64,000 nt of DNA from Mycobacterium kansasii ATCC 12478 (GCF_000157895.3 NC_022663.1:186001-250000); one strand, 5' to 3'; counted from the first letter of the stretch, positions 51,963-60,685 are shown. Numbers and translations are program-made. Notes: generated by a model not told the origin, from the sequence alone.

Positions 51963-52358
51963 TTGACGATTTTGCACGAGACGACGCAGTCAGCTGTCAG
52001 CAAGGTTATCGCGGAGGCATTGAAGTCAGCGACCACTGCGTCCATCATTAAGGCTTTCGTTGAACATCGAGGTACGCCTGCCGGGAGCGGCTTCCGGCCG
52101 AGTGTCGTCACCCTTAAGACCGTGGACGGGCAAGAAATCCGAGTTAGCACGCTTACCCACAGGTCGTCGTCGGCCGCGGAATTGGTCTCAGCGGGCACGA
52201 CCATCGATCCAGCACCCACTGGCACCTTCGTCCTGGCATGCGGCAAGTCGCTGGTGATCGAGAAGGGCCGCCTGGTCGGTGGCACCGCTGCCGCCGGAAG
52301 CATCCCCGATTGGGCAGTCTTTTTTCTGATGCCGGCTGATCGCGAGTTGTGTCGGTAG
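51963..52358 (+). CDS. Unknown 131-residue protein paired with the radical SAM enzyme
   Basis: This protein starts at TTG with AAGGAG six bases before. It has an N-terminal helical region (TQSAVSKVIAEALKSATTASIIKAFVEHRG, residues about 8-37), then a small beta domain (VVTLKTVDGQEIRVST, FVLACGKSLVIEKGRLVGG) and ends with AVFFLMPADRELCR. Cysteines are at about residue 94 and 130. No family is recognised. It stands 15 bases before the radical SAM gene on the same message, so it may be the enzyme's substrate, substrate carrier or a partner; the length is greater than that of most RiPP precursors. Confidence 0.62.
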   Translation: MTILHETTQSAVSKVIAEALKSATTASIIKAFVEHRGTPAGSGFRPSVVTLKTVDGQEIRVSTLTHRSSSAAELVSAGTTIDPAPTGTFVLACGKSLVIEKGRLVGGTAAAGSIPDWAVFFLMPADRELCR

Positions 52359-52373
52359 TCAAATACGGGGGCG

Positions 52374-53567
52374 TTGGCGTTCGGACTGCGCCAGAGTGCT
52401 GCTATGCAATGGGTAATCAAGACCACCAAGCTCTGCAATCTGCGGTGTAAATACTGTTACGAGTGGGAGCACCTATCGGACCCGACGAGGATGCCGGAGG
52501 GCGTCTGGCGACACGCTTTGGTCGCCATCCGCGATTACGCCGAGCTGACGACCCGGCGCTGCGGCTACGACATTCCTCTGGACATCATTTGGCACGGCGG
52601 CGAGCCGACGCTGTTACCTCGTACCTATTTTGAGCGCGTTTTTGCACTTCAGCGGGACGTCTTCCCTAGAGATTGGATCGAAAACCGTCGGGTGCGAAAT
52701 GTTCTGCAAACGAATCTCTATGTCGTGCGCGATGAGCACCTCGACGTCTTCGAAGAATTTGGAATCGAACTTGGGGTCTCGGTCGACTTCTCCGAAGGCG
52801 TGCGATTGACGGCAGGGGGCCGTCCAACTGAGGCGGCGGTACGCGCAAACATGCGCCGGCTGCAAGACAGAGGCCTGCCGTTTAGCATCATCACGGTGCT
52901 GGCCGCCCACACGATAAGCCAGATCAGGCAGATATTCGAAGAGATCGCGCGACTCAACAAACCGACGCGGCTGCTGCCATTGTTCAGCGGCCCGGCGACG
53001 CGTCCGATGGATGGCGTCACGGTCGCCAAGTCAGACATTCTCGATGCGATGATGGTGTTTTTTGATCTGTGGATCTCGGCCGGTATGACCCCCCGGGTCG
53101 ATCCTCTTGATCAGTACATGCGCACGGTGATCCTCAAGCGTTTGGGCTTGGAGCGCCCGACACAAGACCGTGCGCTGTTGGGCAACGATGTTCTCGAAAT
53201 CGATCGTGATGGCACGCTGAGTCACGAGGCTTATCGCAAACCCCGGGACCTCGGAAACATCACCGAGAGGCCCATTGCGGACATCATTGATGGCTCCACC
53301 TACCGAAACCTGATCACTGAAGAGAAGCGCCTCAAGGAGTCGGTCTGCACTCAGTGTGCCTTCCTGGGCGCATGCGACACTAGCCCGATCGCGCGCCACT
53401 TCGACAGCTACCTCCTGCAAGACTGCCCAATCGACAAGTATCTGCTGCCGCGGATTGAGGCCCATCTTGAAAGTAGGGGCTTCTTCGACGACAACTTCAC
53501 TGCCACGGCTCATGACGTCACGGCGACTCATGTGGCCGAGGCTTTCGGAGCGACAGTTTCGTACTGA
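52374..53567 (+). CDS. Radical SAM/SPASM-type enzyme
   Basis: This 397-residue protein has the radical SAM Cys cluster CNLRCKYC (Cys21, 25, 28) that binds the 4Fe-4S and cleaves SAM. IWHGGEPTLL follows as the GGE motif. The C-terminal cluster CTQCAFLGACDTSPIARHFDSYLLQDCP is SPASM-like, binding one or two auxiliary Fe-S clusters. It resembles anaerobic sulfatase maturases and RiPP peptide maturases (for example FxsB/GrrM groups) that cross-link or oxidise side chains. Codon use is less GC-rich at third positions than in neighbours. TTG is the long start; an ATG ten codons on is possible. It overlaps the converging DJ-1 gene by 50 bases. Confidence 0.87.
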   Translation: MAFGLRQSAAMQWVIKTTKLCNLRCKYCYEWEHLSDPTRMPEGVWRHALVAIRDYAELTTRRCGYDIPLDIIWHGGEPTLLPRTYFERVFALQRDVFPRDWIENRRVRNVLQTNLYVVRDEHLDVFEEFGIELGVSVDFSEGVRLTAGGRPTEAAVRANMRRLQDRGLPFSIITVLAAHTISQIRQIFEEIARLNKPTRLLPLFSGPATRPMDGVTVAKSDILDAMMVFFDLWISAGMTPRVDPLDQYMRTVILKRLGLERPTQDRALLGNDVLEIDRDGTLSHEAYRKPRDLGNITERPIADIIDGSTYRNLITEEKRLKESVCTQCAFLGACDTSPIARHFDSYLLQDCPIDKYLLPRIEAHLESRGFFDDNFTATAHDVTATHVAEAFGATVSY

Positions 53568-54303
53568 TATTGCTCTCCGGCTGACGCCTGCGCCGCCGCG
53601 ACCGGACCGCTGTCAGCGTCTGCTGCCATGCCAGCATCGTCGTGGCCGTCAGGTTGGCCGGCTTGACACTGTCCTTCGACAGTAGAGCCGTTGCCGCGGC
53701 CTTGGTGGTAACCGATGCCTTCGACATGTGGCCGGAGTCGAACGGGGGCTGTGGGTCGTACTCGATCGCCAGCTGGATCGCCTTGGCGCGACCTTCGCCG
53801 CCGATTTCCCCGGCCAGCCATAGCGCCAGGTCGAGCCCCGCGGACACACCGGCGCTGGTAATGACGTTGTCCTGCCGCACGATCCGCTCGTCGGCGACGG
53901 GGATGGCGCCGAAGGCCTTCAGCGCCGGAAGGGTCAGCCAGTGCGACGTCGCGCGTCGATCCTTAAGCAGCCCGGCGGCTGCCAGGATCACCGAACCGGA
54001 ACACACCGAGGTGGTCCAGCTGGCCGTCCGGTGAGCCCCGCGCAGCCAGTCCAACAGTTTCGCGTCGCGCGCATGCACCGGGGTCGACGGTCCGCCCGGC
54101 ACGAGAATGACGTCGGGCGTGGGCGTTTCGGTCAGCGAATGGGTGGCTCCGATTACCAGCACACCGGAGTCTGCGGTGATGGGCCCGGCTTCATGCCAGA
54201 CAAACCTCACCTCGGCGTGGGGAAGGTTTCGCAGCACCTCGTAGGGGCCGATCATGTCCAGCGCCGTGAATCCCGGATAGGTGACGATTGCGATTTGGGT
54301 CAT
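53518..54303 (-). CDS. DJ-1/PfpI family protein (isonitrile hydratase-like)
   Basis: This 261-residue protein has the DJ-1 fold: QIAIVTYPGFTALDMIGPYEVL at the start with the conserved Glu22, and the nucleophile Cys101 in WTTSVCSGSVILAAAGLL followed by RRATSHW. It resembles isonitrile hydratase and glutamine amidotransferase-like regulators. Rv1930c is the counterpart but as I recall shorter (about 174 residues). The extra C-terminus here, basic and low in known motifs, falls partly in the 50-base overlap with the radical SAM gene, suggesting the insertion altered its 3' end. It lies 19 bases after the GlxA gene. Confidence 0.83.
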   Translation of the reverse strand: MTQIAIVTYPGFTALDMIGPYEVLRNLPHAEVRFVWHEAGPITADSGVLVIGATHSLTETPTPDVILVPGGPSTPVHARDAKLLDWLRGAHRTASWTTSVCSGSVILAAAGLLKDRRATSHWLTLPALKAFGAIPVADERIVRQDNVITSAGVSAGLDLALWLAGEIGGEGRAKAIQLAIEYDPQPPFDSGHMSKASVTTKAAATALLSKDSVKPANLTATTMLAWQQTLTAVRSRRRRRQPESNISTKLSLRKPRPHESP

Positions 54304-54322
54304 CGGGGTCCTCCTTGAAGTG

Positions 54323-55273
54323 TTAGGCGAAGGATTTGCGGTACTGGTCCGGCGGGATGCCGATACGGCGAATAAAGTTGCGCCGCAACGTTTCTGCGGT
54401 GCCGAACCCGCAACGGGCGGCGATGGCCACCACGGTGTCGTCGGTCTCTTCCAGTTGCCGGCGCGCGGCTTCGGTGCGGACGCGTTCGACGTATTGGCCC
54501 GGCGCCTCACCGACCTCATCGGTGAACACCCGGGTGAAGTGGCGCGGGCTCATTGCCGCGCGGCGCGCCAGGTCGTCGATGCGGTGGCAGCCTCCTGGTT
54601 GCGTTTCGATGGCCTCCTGAACCTGCCGGATGGTGGGCCGTTGGGCCCGCGGCAGCCAGACCGGAGCCGCAAACTGCGTCTGGCCGCCGGGGCGGCGCAA
54701 GTACAGCACCAGCCAGCGGGCGACGGTCTGCGCGATTTCGGTGCCGCGATCGTCCTCCACCAGCGACAGCGCGAGGTCGATCCCCGCTGTCACCCCGGCG
54801 GCGGTCCACAACGTCTCGGAGCTGCGGATGAAGATGGGGTCGCGATCCACCTCGACGGCGGGAAACTCGCGGGCCAACCGGTCGGCGAAGGCCCAGTGCG
54901 TGGTGGCACGACGGCCGTCTAGCAACCCGGCCTGCGCCGCCAGGAATGCGCCCGTGCAGACGGTGACCAGGCGGCGCGCGGTGCCCGCGACCGCTTTGAT
55001 CCAGTCCATGAGCTCGATGTTGCCGCGCGCGGCGTCGACACCGGCGCCGCCGGGCAGTAGGACGGTGTCCACGGGTGCGCTCGGGTCGGGCAGCGGCTGG
55101 GTCATCAGGGCAAGGCCGGTCGCGGTGGTCACCGGTTGGCCGTCGGGGGAGACCAGCGTGACGTCATATCCGCCCCGGGTCAGCAGCGATGCGCCGGCGA
55201 ACACCTCGAACGGTCCCACGACGTCGAGCGCCTGAATCCCGGGGAAGCCGACGATCAGCACTTTGCGGACCAT
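54323..55273 (-). CDS. GlxA-type AraC regulator (DJ-1 domain plus helix-turn-helix)
   Basis: This 316-residue regulator has an N-terminal DJ-1/PfpI-like domain (LIVGFPGIQALDVVGPFEVFAG; Cys in LVTVCTGAFLAAQAGLLDG) and a C-terminal AraC DNA-binding domain (RIDDLARRAAMSPRHFTRVFTDEVGEAPGQYVERVRTEAARRQLEETDDTVVAIAARCGFGTAETLRRNF). Position matches Rv1931c. It is divergent from tpx with about 120 bases between starts and cotranscribed with the DJ-1 gene downstream. The ligand is unknown; control of tpx or of the DJ-1 gene is plausible. Confidence 0.9.
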   Translation of the reverse strand: MVRKVLIVGFPGIQALDVVGPFEVFAGASLLTRGGYDVTLVSPDGQPVTTATGLALMTQPLPDPSAPVDTVLLPGGAGVDAARGNIELMDWIKAVAGTARRLVTVCTGAFLAAQAGLLDGRRATTHWAFADRLAREFPAVEVDRDPIFIRSSETLWTAAGVTAGIDLALSLVEDDRGTEIAQTVARWLVLYLRRPGGQTQFAAPVWLPRAQRPTIRQVQEAIETQPGGCHRIDDLARRAAMSPRHFTRVFTDEVGEAPGQYVERVRTEAARRQLEETDDTVVAIAARCGFGTAETLRRNFIRRIGIPPDQYRKSFA

Positions 55274-55394
55274 GGATTCAGTGTTGGCCAGGCAGCGGTA
55301 TGGCGTCTACGCCCTATATCCCACAAATTAGGACATGCGCGCCGTCTTCGGACCTGCTCACAACTCCCAATCCCGACCTTGGCAGACTGTGCCC

Positions 55395-55892
55395 ATGGCA
55401 CAGATAACCCTGCACGGTAATGCGATCAACACTGTCGGCGAGCTGCCCGCGGTCGGATCTTCGGCCCCGGCGTTCACGCTGACCGGCGCCGATCTCGGGC
55501 CCGTCGGCAGCGACCAGTTCCGCGGCAAGGCCGTCGTGCTGAATATCTTTCCGTCCATCGATACGCCGGTATGCGCAGCCAGCGTGCGGACCTTCAACGA
55601 GCGTGCCGCCGCAACCGGCTCGACAGTGGTGTGCGTGTCGAAAGACCTGCCGTTCGCGCTGAAGCGATTCTGCGGTGCCGAGGGGATCGAGAACGTCACG
55701 ACGGCCTCGGCGTTTCGGGACAGCTTCGGTGAGGACTACGGCGTCACCATCGCCGACGGCCCCATGGCCGGCCTCTTTGCCCGAGCCATCGTGGTGATCG
55801 GCGGCGACGGCAACGTCGCCTACACCCAGCTGGTACCGGAAATCGGGCAAGAGCCCGATTACGACGCCGCGCTGGCCGCAGTTAGCGGCTGA
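55395..55892 (+). CDS. tpx: Thiol peroxidase
   Basis: This 165-residue atypical 2-Cys peroxiredoxin reduces hydroperoxides using thioredoxin. Cys60 in FPSIDTPVCAASVRTF is the peroxidatic residue, Cys93 in KRFCGAEG the resolving residue, and Cys80 is also kept, as in M. tuberculosis Tpx. Length and spacing are normal. Position matches Rv1932. The promoter faces the GlxA regulator. Confidence 0.95.
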   Translation: MAQITLHGNAINTVGELPAVGSSAPAFTLTGADLGPVGSDQFRGKAVVLNIFPSIDTPVCAASVRTFNERAAATGSTVVCVSKDLPFALKRFCGAEGIENVTTASAFRDSFGEDYGVTIADGPMAGLFARAIVVIGGDGNVAYTQLVPEIGQEPDYDAALAAVSG

Positions 55893-56137
55893 CGTTCGGG
55901 CTGCCCAGCACTGACCACCTGGTAGCCGGATCGGTTGCTGTGGATGTGTCAGCCGCGCGCTCTTGTCGGCGACTGTCAACGGAGATCGCCGGAAACATCT
56001 GAACAGATCCAGCACGGCATGTCGGCCCATTCGCACGATCAACGGGATCAGGGCCACCGCCGGTGTCGCTGGCGTATCTATCACGTCTATCAGGCGATGG
56101 GCAGGAAGGTCGCCGGCGGTGCAGGTCTGGCCCTCGA

Positions 56138-57034
56138 TCAACCGGCTGGCCGACGACGCTGCGTCAGCGCCGCGCCGAGTAATACCAGCGCCGCGCCCCC
56201 GAGCAGACTCCATCCAACCGGCTCGTGCAGAAATATGGCGCCCACGGTAACAGCGACTACCGGGATCAGATACGTCACGGTGGAAGCAGCCGTGGCGCCG
56301 GCATCACGAATGATGCTGTGCTGCAAGACATACGCAAGTCCCGTGCCCAGGACACCAAGAGCCAGAACGGCAGCGAGGGTGGTAGTGCCCATTGTGGGAA
56401 TCCGCGGCGCCGTGGCCAGGCAAAGCAATATCAATTGCGCACTGGCGAGGCTGAGCTGACCGGCAGTGAGCACCAAGGGCGAATAACCGGTGTGCCGGAG
56501 GAAATGGCGGACGTACACCCATCCGAACCCCTGACAGGCCGCTGCCGCGACTGCCACCAACACACCGCCAGTGTCGGCATGGACACCGTCCCACACCCGC
56601 AGAACCACCGCCACACCGGTTAGACCGATGAGGATCCCCAATACGGTATGTACCGTCGCACGCTCGTCATGCAGAACGGTAAACGCAAATAACACGGTGA
56701 ATAGCGCTGACGTCCCGTTTGCCACTCCGGCCACTGCTGAAGACACGTGCCGCTCAGCGTAGCCGTACAGCGAAAACGGCGCGGTGTTGAGGAAAAGGGC
56801 GGCTACGAAAAGGTGCATCCACAATCGCTGTGTGTGCGGTAGCGCTAGGCGCCTCACCGCAACGCCAGGAGCTACCGCAAGAGCCCCTAGCAGGCAGCGA
56901 CCGAGCGTGATCTCGGCCGGCGACAAATCCGCCAAAGCAACTTTGATGAACAAGAAGCTGCAACCCCAGATGATGGCCAGCAACCCAAGTTTGAACTGCC
57001 AAACCAACAATCGGCCACCAAGGCCCGCTAACAT
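56138..57034 (-). CDS. EamA/DMT-family transporter
   Basis: This protein (298 residues from the chosen ATG) has ten hydrophobic segments in two EamA repeats: LGLLAIIWGCSFLFIKVALADLSPAEITLGR opens the first, and VAAAACQGFGWVYVRHF opens the second half. Members export amino acids, nucleosides or other metabolites. It lies divergent from the PcaDC gene with about 130 bases between. The start is uncertain: an in-frame GTG four codons upstream and a TTG still further up are possible. Confidence 0.8.
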   Translation of the reverse strand: MLAGLGGRLLVWQFKLGLLAIIWGCSFLFIKVALADLSPAEITLGRCLLGALAVAPGVAVRRLALPHTQRLWMHLFVAALFLNTAPFSLYGYAERHVSSAVAGVANGTSALFTVLFAFTVLHDERATVHTVLGILIGLTGVAVVLRVWDGVHADTGGVLVAVAAAACQGFGWVYVRHFLRHTGYSPLVLTAGQLSLASAQLILLCLATAPRIPTMGTTTLAAVLALGVLGTGLAYVLQHSIIRDAGATAASTVTYLIPVVAVTVGAIFLHEPVGWSLLGGAALVLLGAALTQRRRPAG

Positions 57035-57167
57035 ACCCTGCGTCACACGCCTAGCATCCCCGCGCGGATACCCCGAAACAAGCGAATTCAATGCCTGGCG
57101 CCGACGACTTTGGGAAAATCAACTCGGTCGACAGCGAGTTTCGACATGTGAACGTCAAGGAGGCGAC

Positions 57168-58331
57168 ATGGCGGTCCCACGCCTGATCGCAACGGATTTC
57201 GGCGGTCCCCACGACGCGGGCGTGCTACTTCTCGGGCCATCGCTGGGCACGACGGCGAACGCTCTGTGGGCGGACGCGGCCGAACGGCTCGCCGACTACG
57301 TGCACGTCGTGGGCTGGGACCTGCCCGGCCATGGCGACAGCCCCACCGCCACATCACCGTTCACCATCGCCGAGCTGGCGCAGGCGGTGTTGATGTTGGC
57401 CGACGAGATCGCCGGTGCACGCACCTTTCACTACGCCGGGGTTTCCATCGGCGGGGCGGTCGGGCTTCAATTACTCCTCGATGCGGCGGACCGGCTGACT
57501 TCCGCGACATTGCTGTGCACCGGCTCAACGATCGGCATGGCCGAAGATTGGAAGGTCCGCGCGGCGCGGGTTCGGGAAGAGGGCATCAGCGCGCTCGCAG
57601 AGTGCGCGCCTAAGCGCTGGTGCTCCGCCGGGTTTCGCGACCGTCGACCGGCCGTTGTCGCACGATTGCTCGGCGTGCTCGGCGTGACCGACGCCGAATC
57701 TTATGCTCTGGCATGCGAAGCGCTGGCAGACTTCGACGTCGCCGGCCGGCTGACTCGCATCACCACCCCGGTCCTGGCGATCGCAGGCGCCGAAGATTGG
57801 GTAACGCCCCCGGAATCTTTGCGCCAGATTGCATTCGGGGTCGGTGACGGCCGGGTGGAGGTCCTCGATGAAGTTGGCCACCTAGCCCCCGTCGAAGCGC
57901 CCGAGCAAGTCGCGGACCTGATACTCAGCCGCATCAACACCCGGGACAACGTCTACGAGGCAGGCATTGCGGTACGGCGAGAAGTCCTCGGCGATGCACA
58001 TGTTGACCGCATCATCGCCGAGAAGACGGACTTCACATCCGACTTCGAGGACATGATCACCCGCTACGCGTGGGGCAGCGTGTGGACCCGTCCCGGGCTA
58101 GACAGGCGCAGCCGATCGATGATCACGTTGAGCGCGTTGGTAGCGTGCGGCCACCCCGACTATCTGCCCATGCATCTTCGGGCCGCACGACGAAATGGCC
58201 TCAGCAATGACGAGATCAAGGAGCTGTTGATGCACCTGGCGATCTACGTCGGTGTACCGGAGGTCAATTATGCCTTCCAGATCGCAAAAGAGGTGCTCGC
58301 CGACTACGACGAAGAAGAAGCCACACGATGA
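57168..58331 (+). CDS. pcaL: PcaD-PcaC fusion: 3-oxoadipate enol-lactonase / 4-carboxymuconolactone decarboxylase
   Basis: This 387-residue protein joins two enzymes of the protocatechuate branch of the beta-ketoadipate pathway. Residues 1 to about 250 are an alpha/beta hydrolase (GWDLPGHGDSPTA; nucleophile Ser in YAGVSIGGAVG). Residues about 265-387 are a carboxymuconolactone decarboxylase (RREVLGDAHVDRIIAEKTDFTSDFEDMITRYAWGSVWTRPGLDRRSRSMITL, then HLAIYVGVPEVNYAF). The fusion is known as PcaL in Rhodococcus and Streptomyces. AAGGAGG lies five bases before the ATG. No pcaGH, pcaB or pcaIJ is in the window. The stop overlaps ATG as ATGA, beginning a 40-codon frame of doubtful value. Confidence 0.92.
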   Translation: MAVPRLIATDFGGPHDAGVLLLGPSLGTTANALWADAAERLADYVHVVGWDLPGHGDSPTATSPFTIAELAQAVLMLADEIAGARTFHYAGVSIGGAVGLQLLLDAADRLTSATLLCTGSTIGMAEDWKVRAARVREEGISALAECAPKRWCSAGFRDRRPAVVARLLGVLGVTDAESYALACEALADFDVAGRLTRITTPVLAIAGAEDWVTPPESLRQIAFGVGDGRVEVLDEVGHLAPVEAPEQVADLILSRINTRDNVYEAGIAVRREVLGDAHVDRIIAEKTDFTSDFEDMITRYAWGSVWTRPGLDRRSRSMITLSALVACGHPDYLPMHLRAARRNGLSNDEIKELLMHLAIYVGVPEVNYAFQIAKEVLADYDEEEATR

Positions 58332-58656
58332 CGCACCGCAATTTTCGGCGGTCGCCGATGGCCGATTGTACGCGACCGAAGGTCGCTTCCCACGAGCCGT
58401 CGATGTTGTCAAATACACCGGTGCCGGGTGTTGAGTTCAACCTTTGCTAGCCCATTGCCCAGCTTGCGAGCTTTCTCCCCGCGACGTACCATGCAAGGGT
58501 CAATCTTGCAGACGCTGATTGCCCAATGATCTGTCAGAAATTATTAGTAGCGGCAGTTTCTAGTTAATTATCGATTCCCGGCAAGCCAAGAATGCGCCCA
58601 ATATATCGAGTCCCCCGGCGGACTTAATGCATTGGGCCGGGGACAGGAGTGAAAAT
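58332..58656. other. AT-rich gap between PcaL and chorismate lyase genes
   Basis: These 325 bases include a 40-codon frame starting at 58328, coupled to the PcaL stop by ATGA, and a second frame reading AVADGRLYATEGRFPRAVDVV to a stop at 58434; neither is a recognised protein. From about 58,535 the sequence is AT-rich (TCAGAAATTATTAGTAGC and TTAATTATCG) and is a likely promoter for the chorismate lyase gene. Confidence 0.45.
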
Positions 58657-59214
58657 ATGACGCGAACCATGTTGTCCGACATAGACATACGAGAGCTCGA
58701 CCGCGACCTGCAAATCCTTCTCGCGACGAACGGTACCCTTACCAGGATCCTCAAGATCATCGCGGATGATGAGATCGTCGTGGAGATCATCAATCAACAG
58801 ATTCATCCCACCGCGCCCGAAATACCTGACTTGGAGCGCCTACCCGATAGCCGGATTTTGCAACGCCAAACAATACTCAAAGGCCTTAGTTCGGGCGAAG
58901 AATTTATAGCCGCAGAAGCCTTGATCGCAATGGATCTGCTGCCAACGGCGATTCTGCGGAAACTGACGGAAACAGACCATCCCATTGGGGAGCTGATGGT
59001 AGCCAGTTGTCTGGAGGTGTTCAAGGAGACGGCCGAAATCTGGGAAGGGGAGTTGCCCGATTGGCTGGTCTCGACGTCCGAAAGGAAATCACCCGCACAC
59101 GCCATTGCGCGGCGGTATCATATGATCGTAGACGGCCAATCTGTTATTGTTCTTACTGAGCACTTTCTGCCCGGCATTTTTCGCGGCCGCACTATGCGGA
59201 ATTGGGCAAGCTAA
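58657..59214 (+). CDS. Chorismate pyruvate-lyase (Rv2949c-like), forms 4-hydroxybenzoate
   Basis: This 185-residue protein closely resembles, as I remember it, Rv2949c, the mycobacterial chorismate pyruvate-lyase that releases 4-hydroxybenzoate for phenolic glycolipids. Shared stretches are LDRDLQILLATNGTLTRIL (residues about 12-30), EFIAAEALIAMDLLPTAILRKLTETDHPIGELM near 80, AEIWEGELPDWL near 125, and VIVLTEHFLPGIF near 165. The C-terminus is about 14 residues shorter than Rv2949c as remembered. AGGAG is seven bases before the ATG. Third positions are less GC-rich than in the flanks. It stands directly upstream of pobA, whose substrate is its product. Confidence 0.82.
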   Translation: MTRTMLSDIDIRELDRDLQILLATNGTLTRILKIIADDEIVVEIINQQIHPTAPEIPDLERLPDSRILQRQTILKGLSSGEEFIAAEALIAMDLLPTAILRKLTETDHPIGELMVASCLEVFKETAEIWEGELPDWLVSTSERKSPAHAIARRYHMIVDGQSVIVLTEHFLPGIFRGRTMRNWAS

Positions 59215-59500
59215 CGCAACACCAGGTGCGAAGTAACAGCCATCCGAGGCGGCCGTTGCTCTGAAACCGCTTGCGCCAGTGCACTACTGAGACGGCAAAG
59301 AATGCGCCACATCTTTTCCGTGACCTGCCTGAGCCACGAGGGAACGCTCGACGACGCGATATGCGCAATTCGCCTCATGCCGAAGCGCCTGCTGATGACC
59401 ATCCGAATGATCAGTTGCCCTGCTGCTCGCCGACCCGTCAGGGCCGAGACCGGCAGCCCCGTTCTTTTGTGAGCGGCCCACTGTGTTGTTCACTTGGGCC

Positions 59501-60685
59501 GTGCGCACCCAGGTCGCAATCGTTGGAGCCGGTCCAGCCGGCATGCTGCTGTCACACCTGTTGGCCGCCGAAGGCGTGGACTCGGTGGTCCTCGAAGCCC
59601 GTTCCCAGGACTACGTCTTAGGGCGCATCCGCGCCGGCATCCTGGACCACTGCTCCGTCCAGCTCCTCCAGTCGGTGGGGCTGGGCCGGCGGCTGACCGA
59701 AGACGGAATCGAGCATGGCGGAATTTATCTGCAGTGCGAAGACGAACGCCAACGTCTTGACTTCGTCGACCTGGTTGGTCGCAGCGTGTGGGTGTACGGA
59801 CAAACCGAACTCCAACGCGACCTGATTGCCGCCCGCGAGGCCGCGGGTCAAAGCATTTTTTATGAGGTCGCCGACGCTGCCTTGTACGACATCGACACGG
59901 AGCGGCCGTATCTCACATTCATCGACGGCGACGGGTTACCGCACCGGCTTGACACCGATGCGATCGTCGGGTGCGACGGCTCGCTCGGACCCAGCCGCGC
60001 GTCCGTACCCGAAAGCGCCAAACAGGTTTGGGAACGCACTTACCCCTATTCGTGGTTGTCAGTCCTGGCCGACGTCGCACCGTCAACCGACGAACTGATC
60101 TATGCGTGGCACCCGGAGGGCTTCGCGTTGCACTCCATGCGCTCCAGCACGGTGAGCAGGTTGTATCTGCAAGTTTCCAACCACGACACCCTCGCTTCCT
60201 GGACTTTTCAACGCATCTGGGATGCCCTCGCACGCCGACTCGGTGACGGCATCGAGGGCTGGTCGCTTCGCCGGGGCCCGATTGCGGAACGCAGCGTCCT
60301 GGCGATGCGAAGCTATGTGCAGGCCCCAATGCGGTACGGCCGGTTGTTCCTGGCGGGCGACGCCGCGCACATCCTTCCGCCGACCGGTGCCAAAGGGCTG
60401 AACCTGGCCATTGCCGATGTCGCGTTGCTCGCTCCCGCCCTGAGCGCGTTGGTTAGACGGAACCAGGCAGAACTGGCCGACGCCTACTCCGCGGCCGCAC
60501 TGCGCAGGGTCTGGCGATACACCCACTTCTCATGGTGGATGACCACCATGTTGCACACCACCGGAGACCCGTTCGACGCGCAGTTGCAGCGGTCTCAGCT
60601 GCACTGGCTGTACTCGAGCGACGCCGCCGCAATGGGGCTGGCGGAGAACTACACCGGCCCGCCGTTGCGAGTGAGTGATCTTTAA
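59501..60685 (+). CDS. pobA: 4-hydroxybenzoate 3-monooxygenase
   Basis: This 394-residue FAD enzyme hydroxylates 4-hydroxybenzoate to protocatechuate with NADPH and oxygen. Residues VAIVGAGPAGMLLSHLLAAEG open the FAD-binding Rossmann fold, IVGCDGSLGPSR near 160 is the DG motif, and FLAGDAAHILPPTGAKGLNLAIADV near 285 the GD motif. Substrate-binding features typical of PobA are in the region RAGILDHCSVQLLQSVGLG near 50. The GTG giving MRTQVAIVG is preferred to a TTG six codons upstream. It follows the chorismate lyase gene by 286 bases, so it may have its own promoter. Confidence 0.93.
   Translation: MRTQVAIVGAGPAGMLLSHLLAAEGVDSVVLEARSQDYVLGRIRAGILDHCSVQLLQSVGLGRRLTEDGIEHGGIYLQCEDERQRLDFVDLVGRSVWVYGQTELQRDLIAAREAAGQSIFYEVADAALYDIDTERPYLTFIDGDGLPHRLDTDAIVGCDGSLGPSRASVPESAKQVWERTYPYSWLSVLADVAPSTDELIYAWHPEGFALHSMRSSTVSRLYLQVSNHDTLASWTFQRIWDALARRLGDGIEGWSLRRGPIAERSVLAMRSYVQAPMRYGRLFLAGDAAHILPPTGAKGLNLAIADVALLAPALSALVRRNQAELADAYSAAALRRVWRYTHFSWWMTTMLHTTGDPFDAQLQRSQLHWLYSSDAAAMGLAENYTGPPLRVSDL

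Noticed and set aside
51901..51966. A 21-codon frame with ATG at 51901 and TGA overlapping the TTG of the 131-residue gene
   Set aside because: Its ATG lies within the predicted TATAAT, upstream of the expected transcription start, so it would not be on the message.
43069..53567. The radical SAM enzyme as maturase for the arylsulfatase
   Set aside because: The genes are about 7 kb apart with unrelated genes between, and mycobacteria have an oxygen-dependent enzyme for Cys-type sulfatases; not excluded, but not supported.
58328..58450. A 40-codon frame coupled to the PcaL stop by ATGA
   Set aside because: The translation has no family and no coding bias; the overlap alone is weak evidence.
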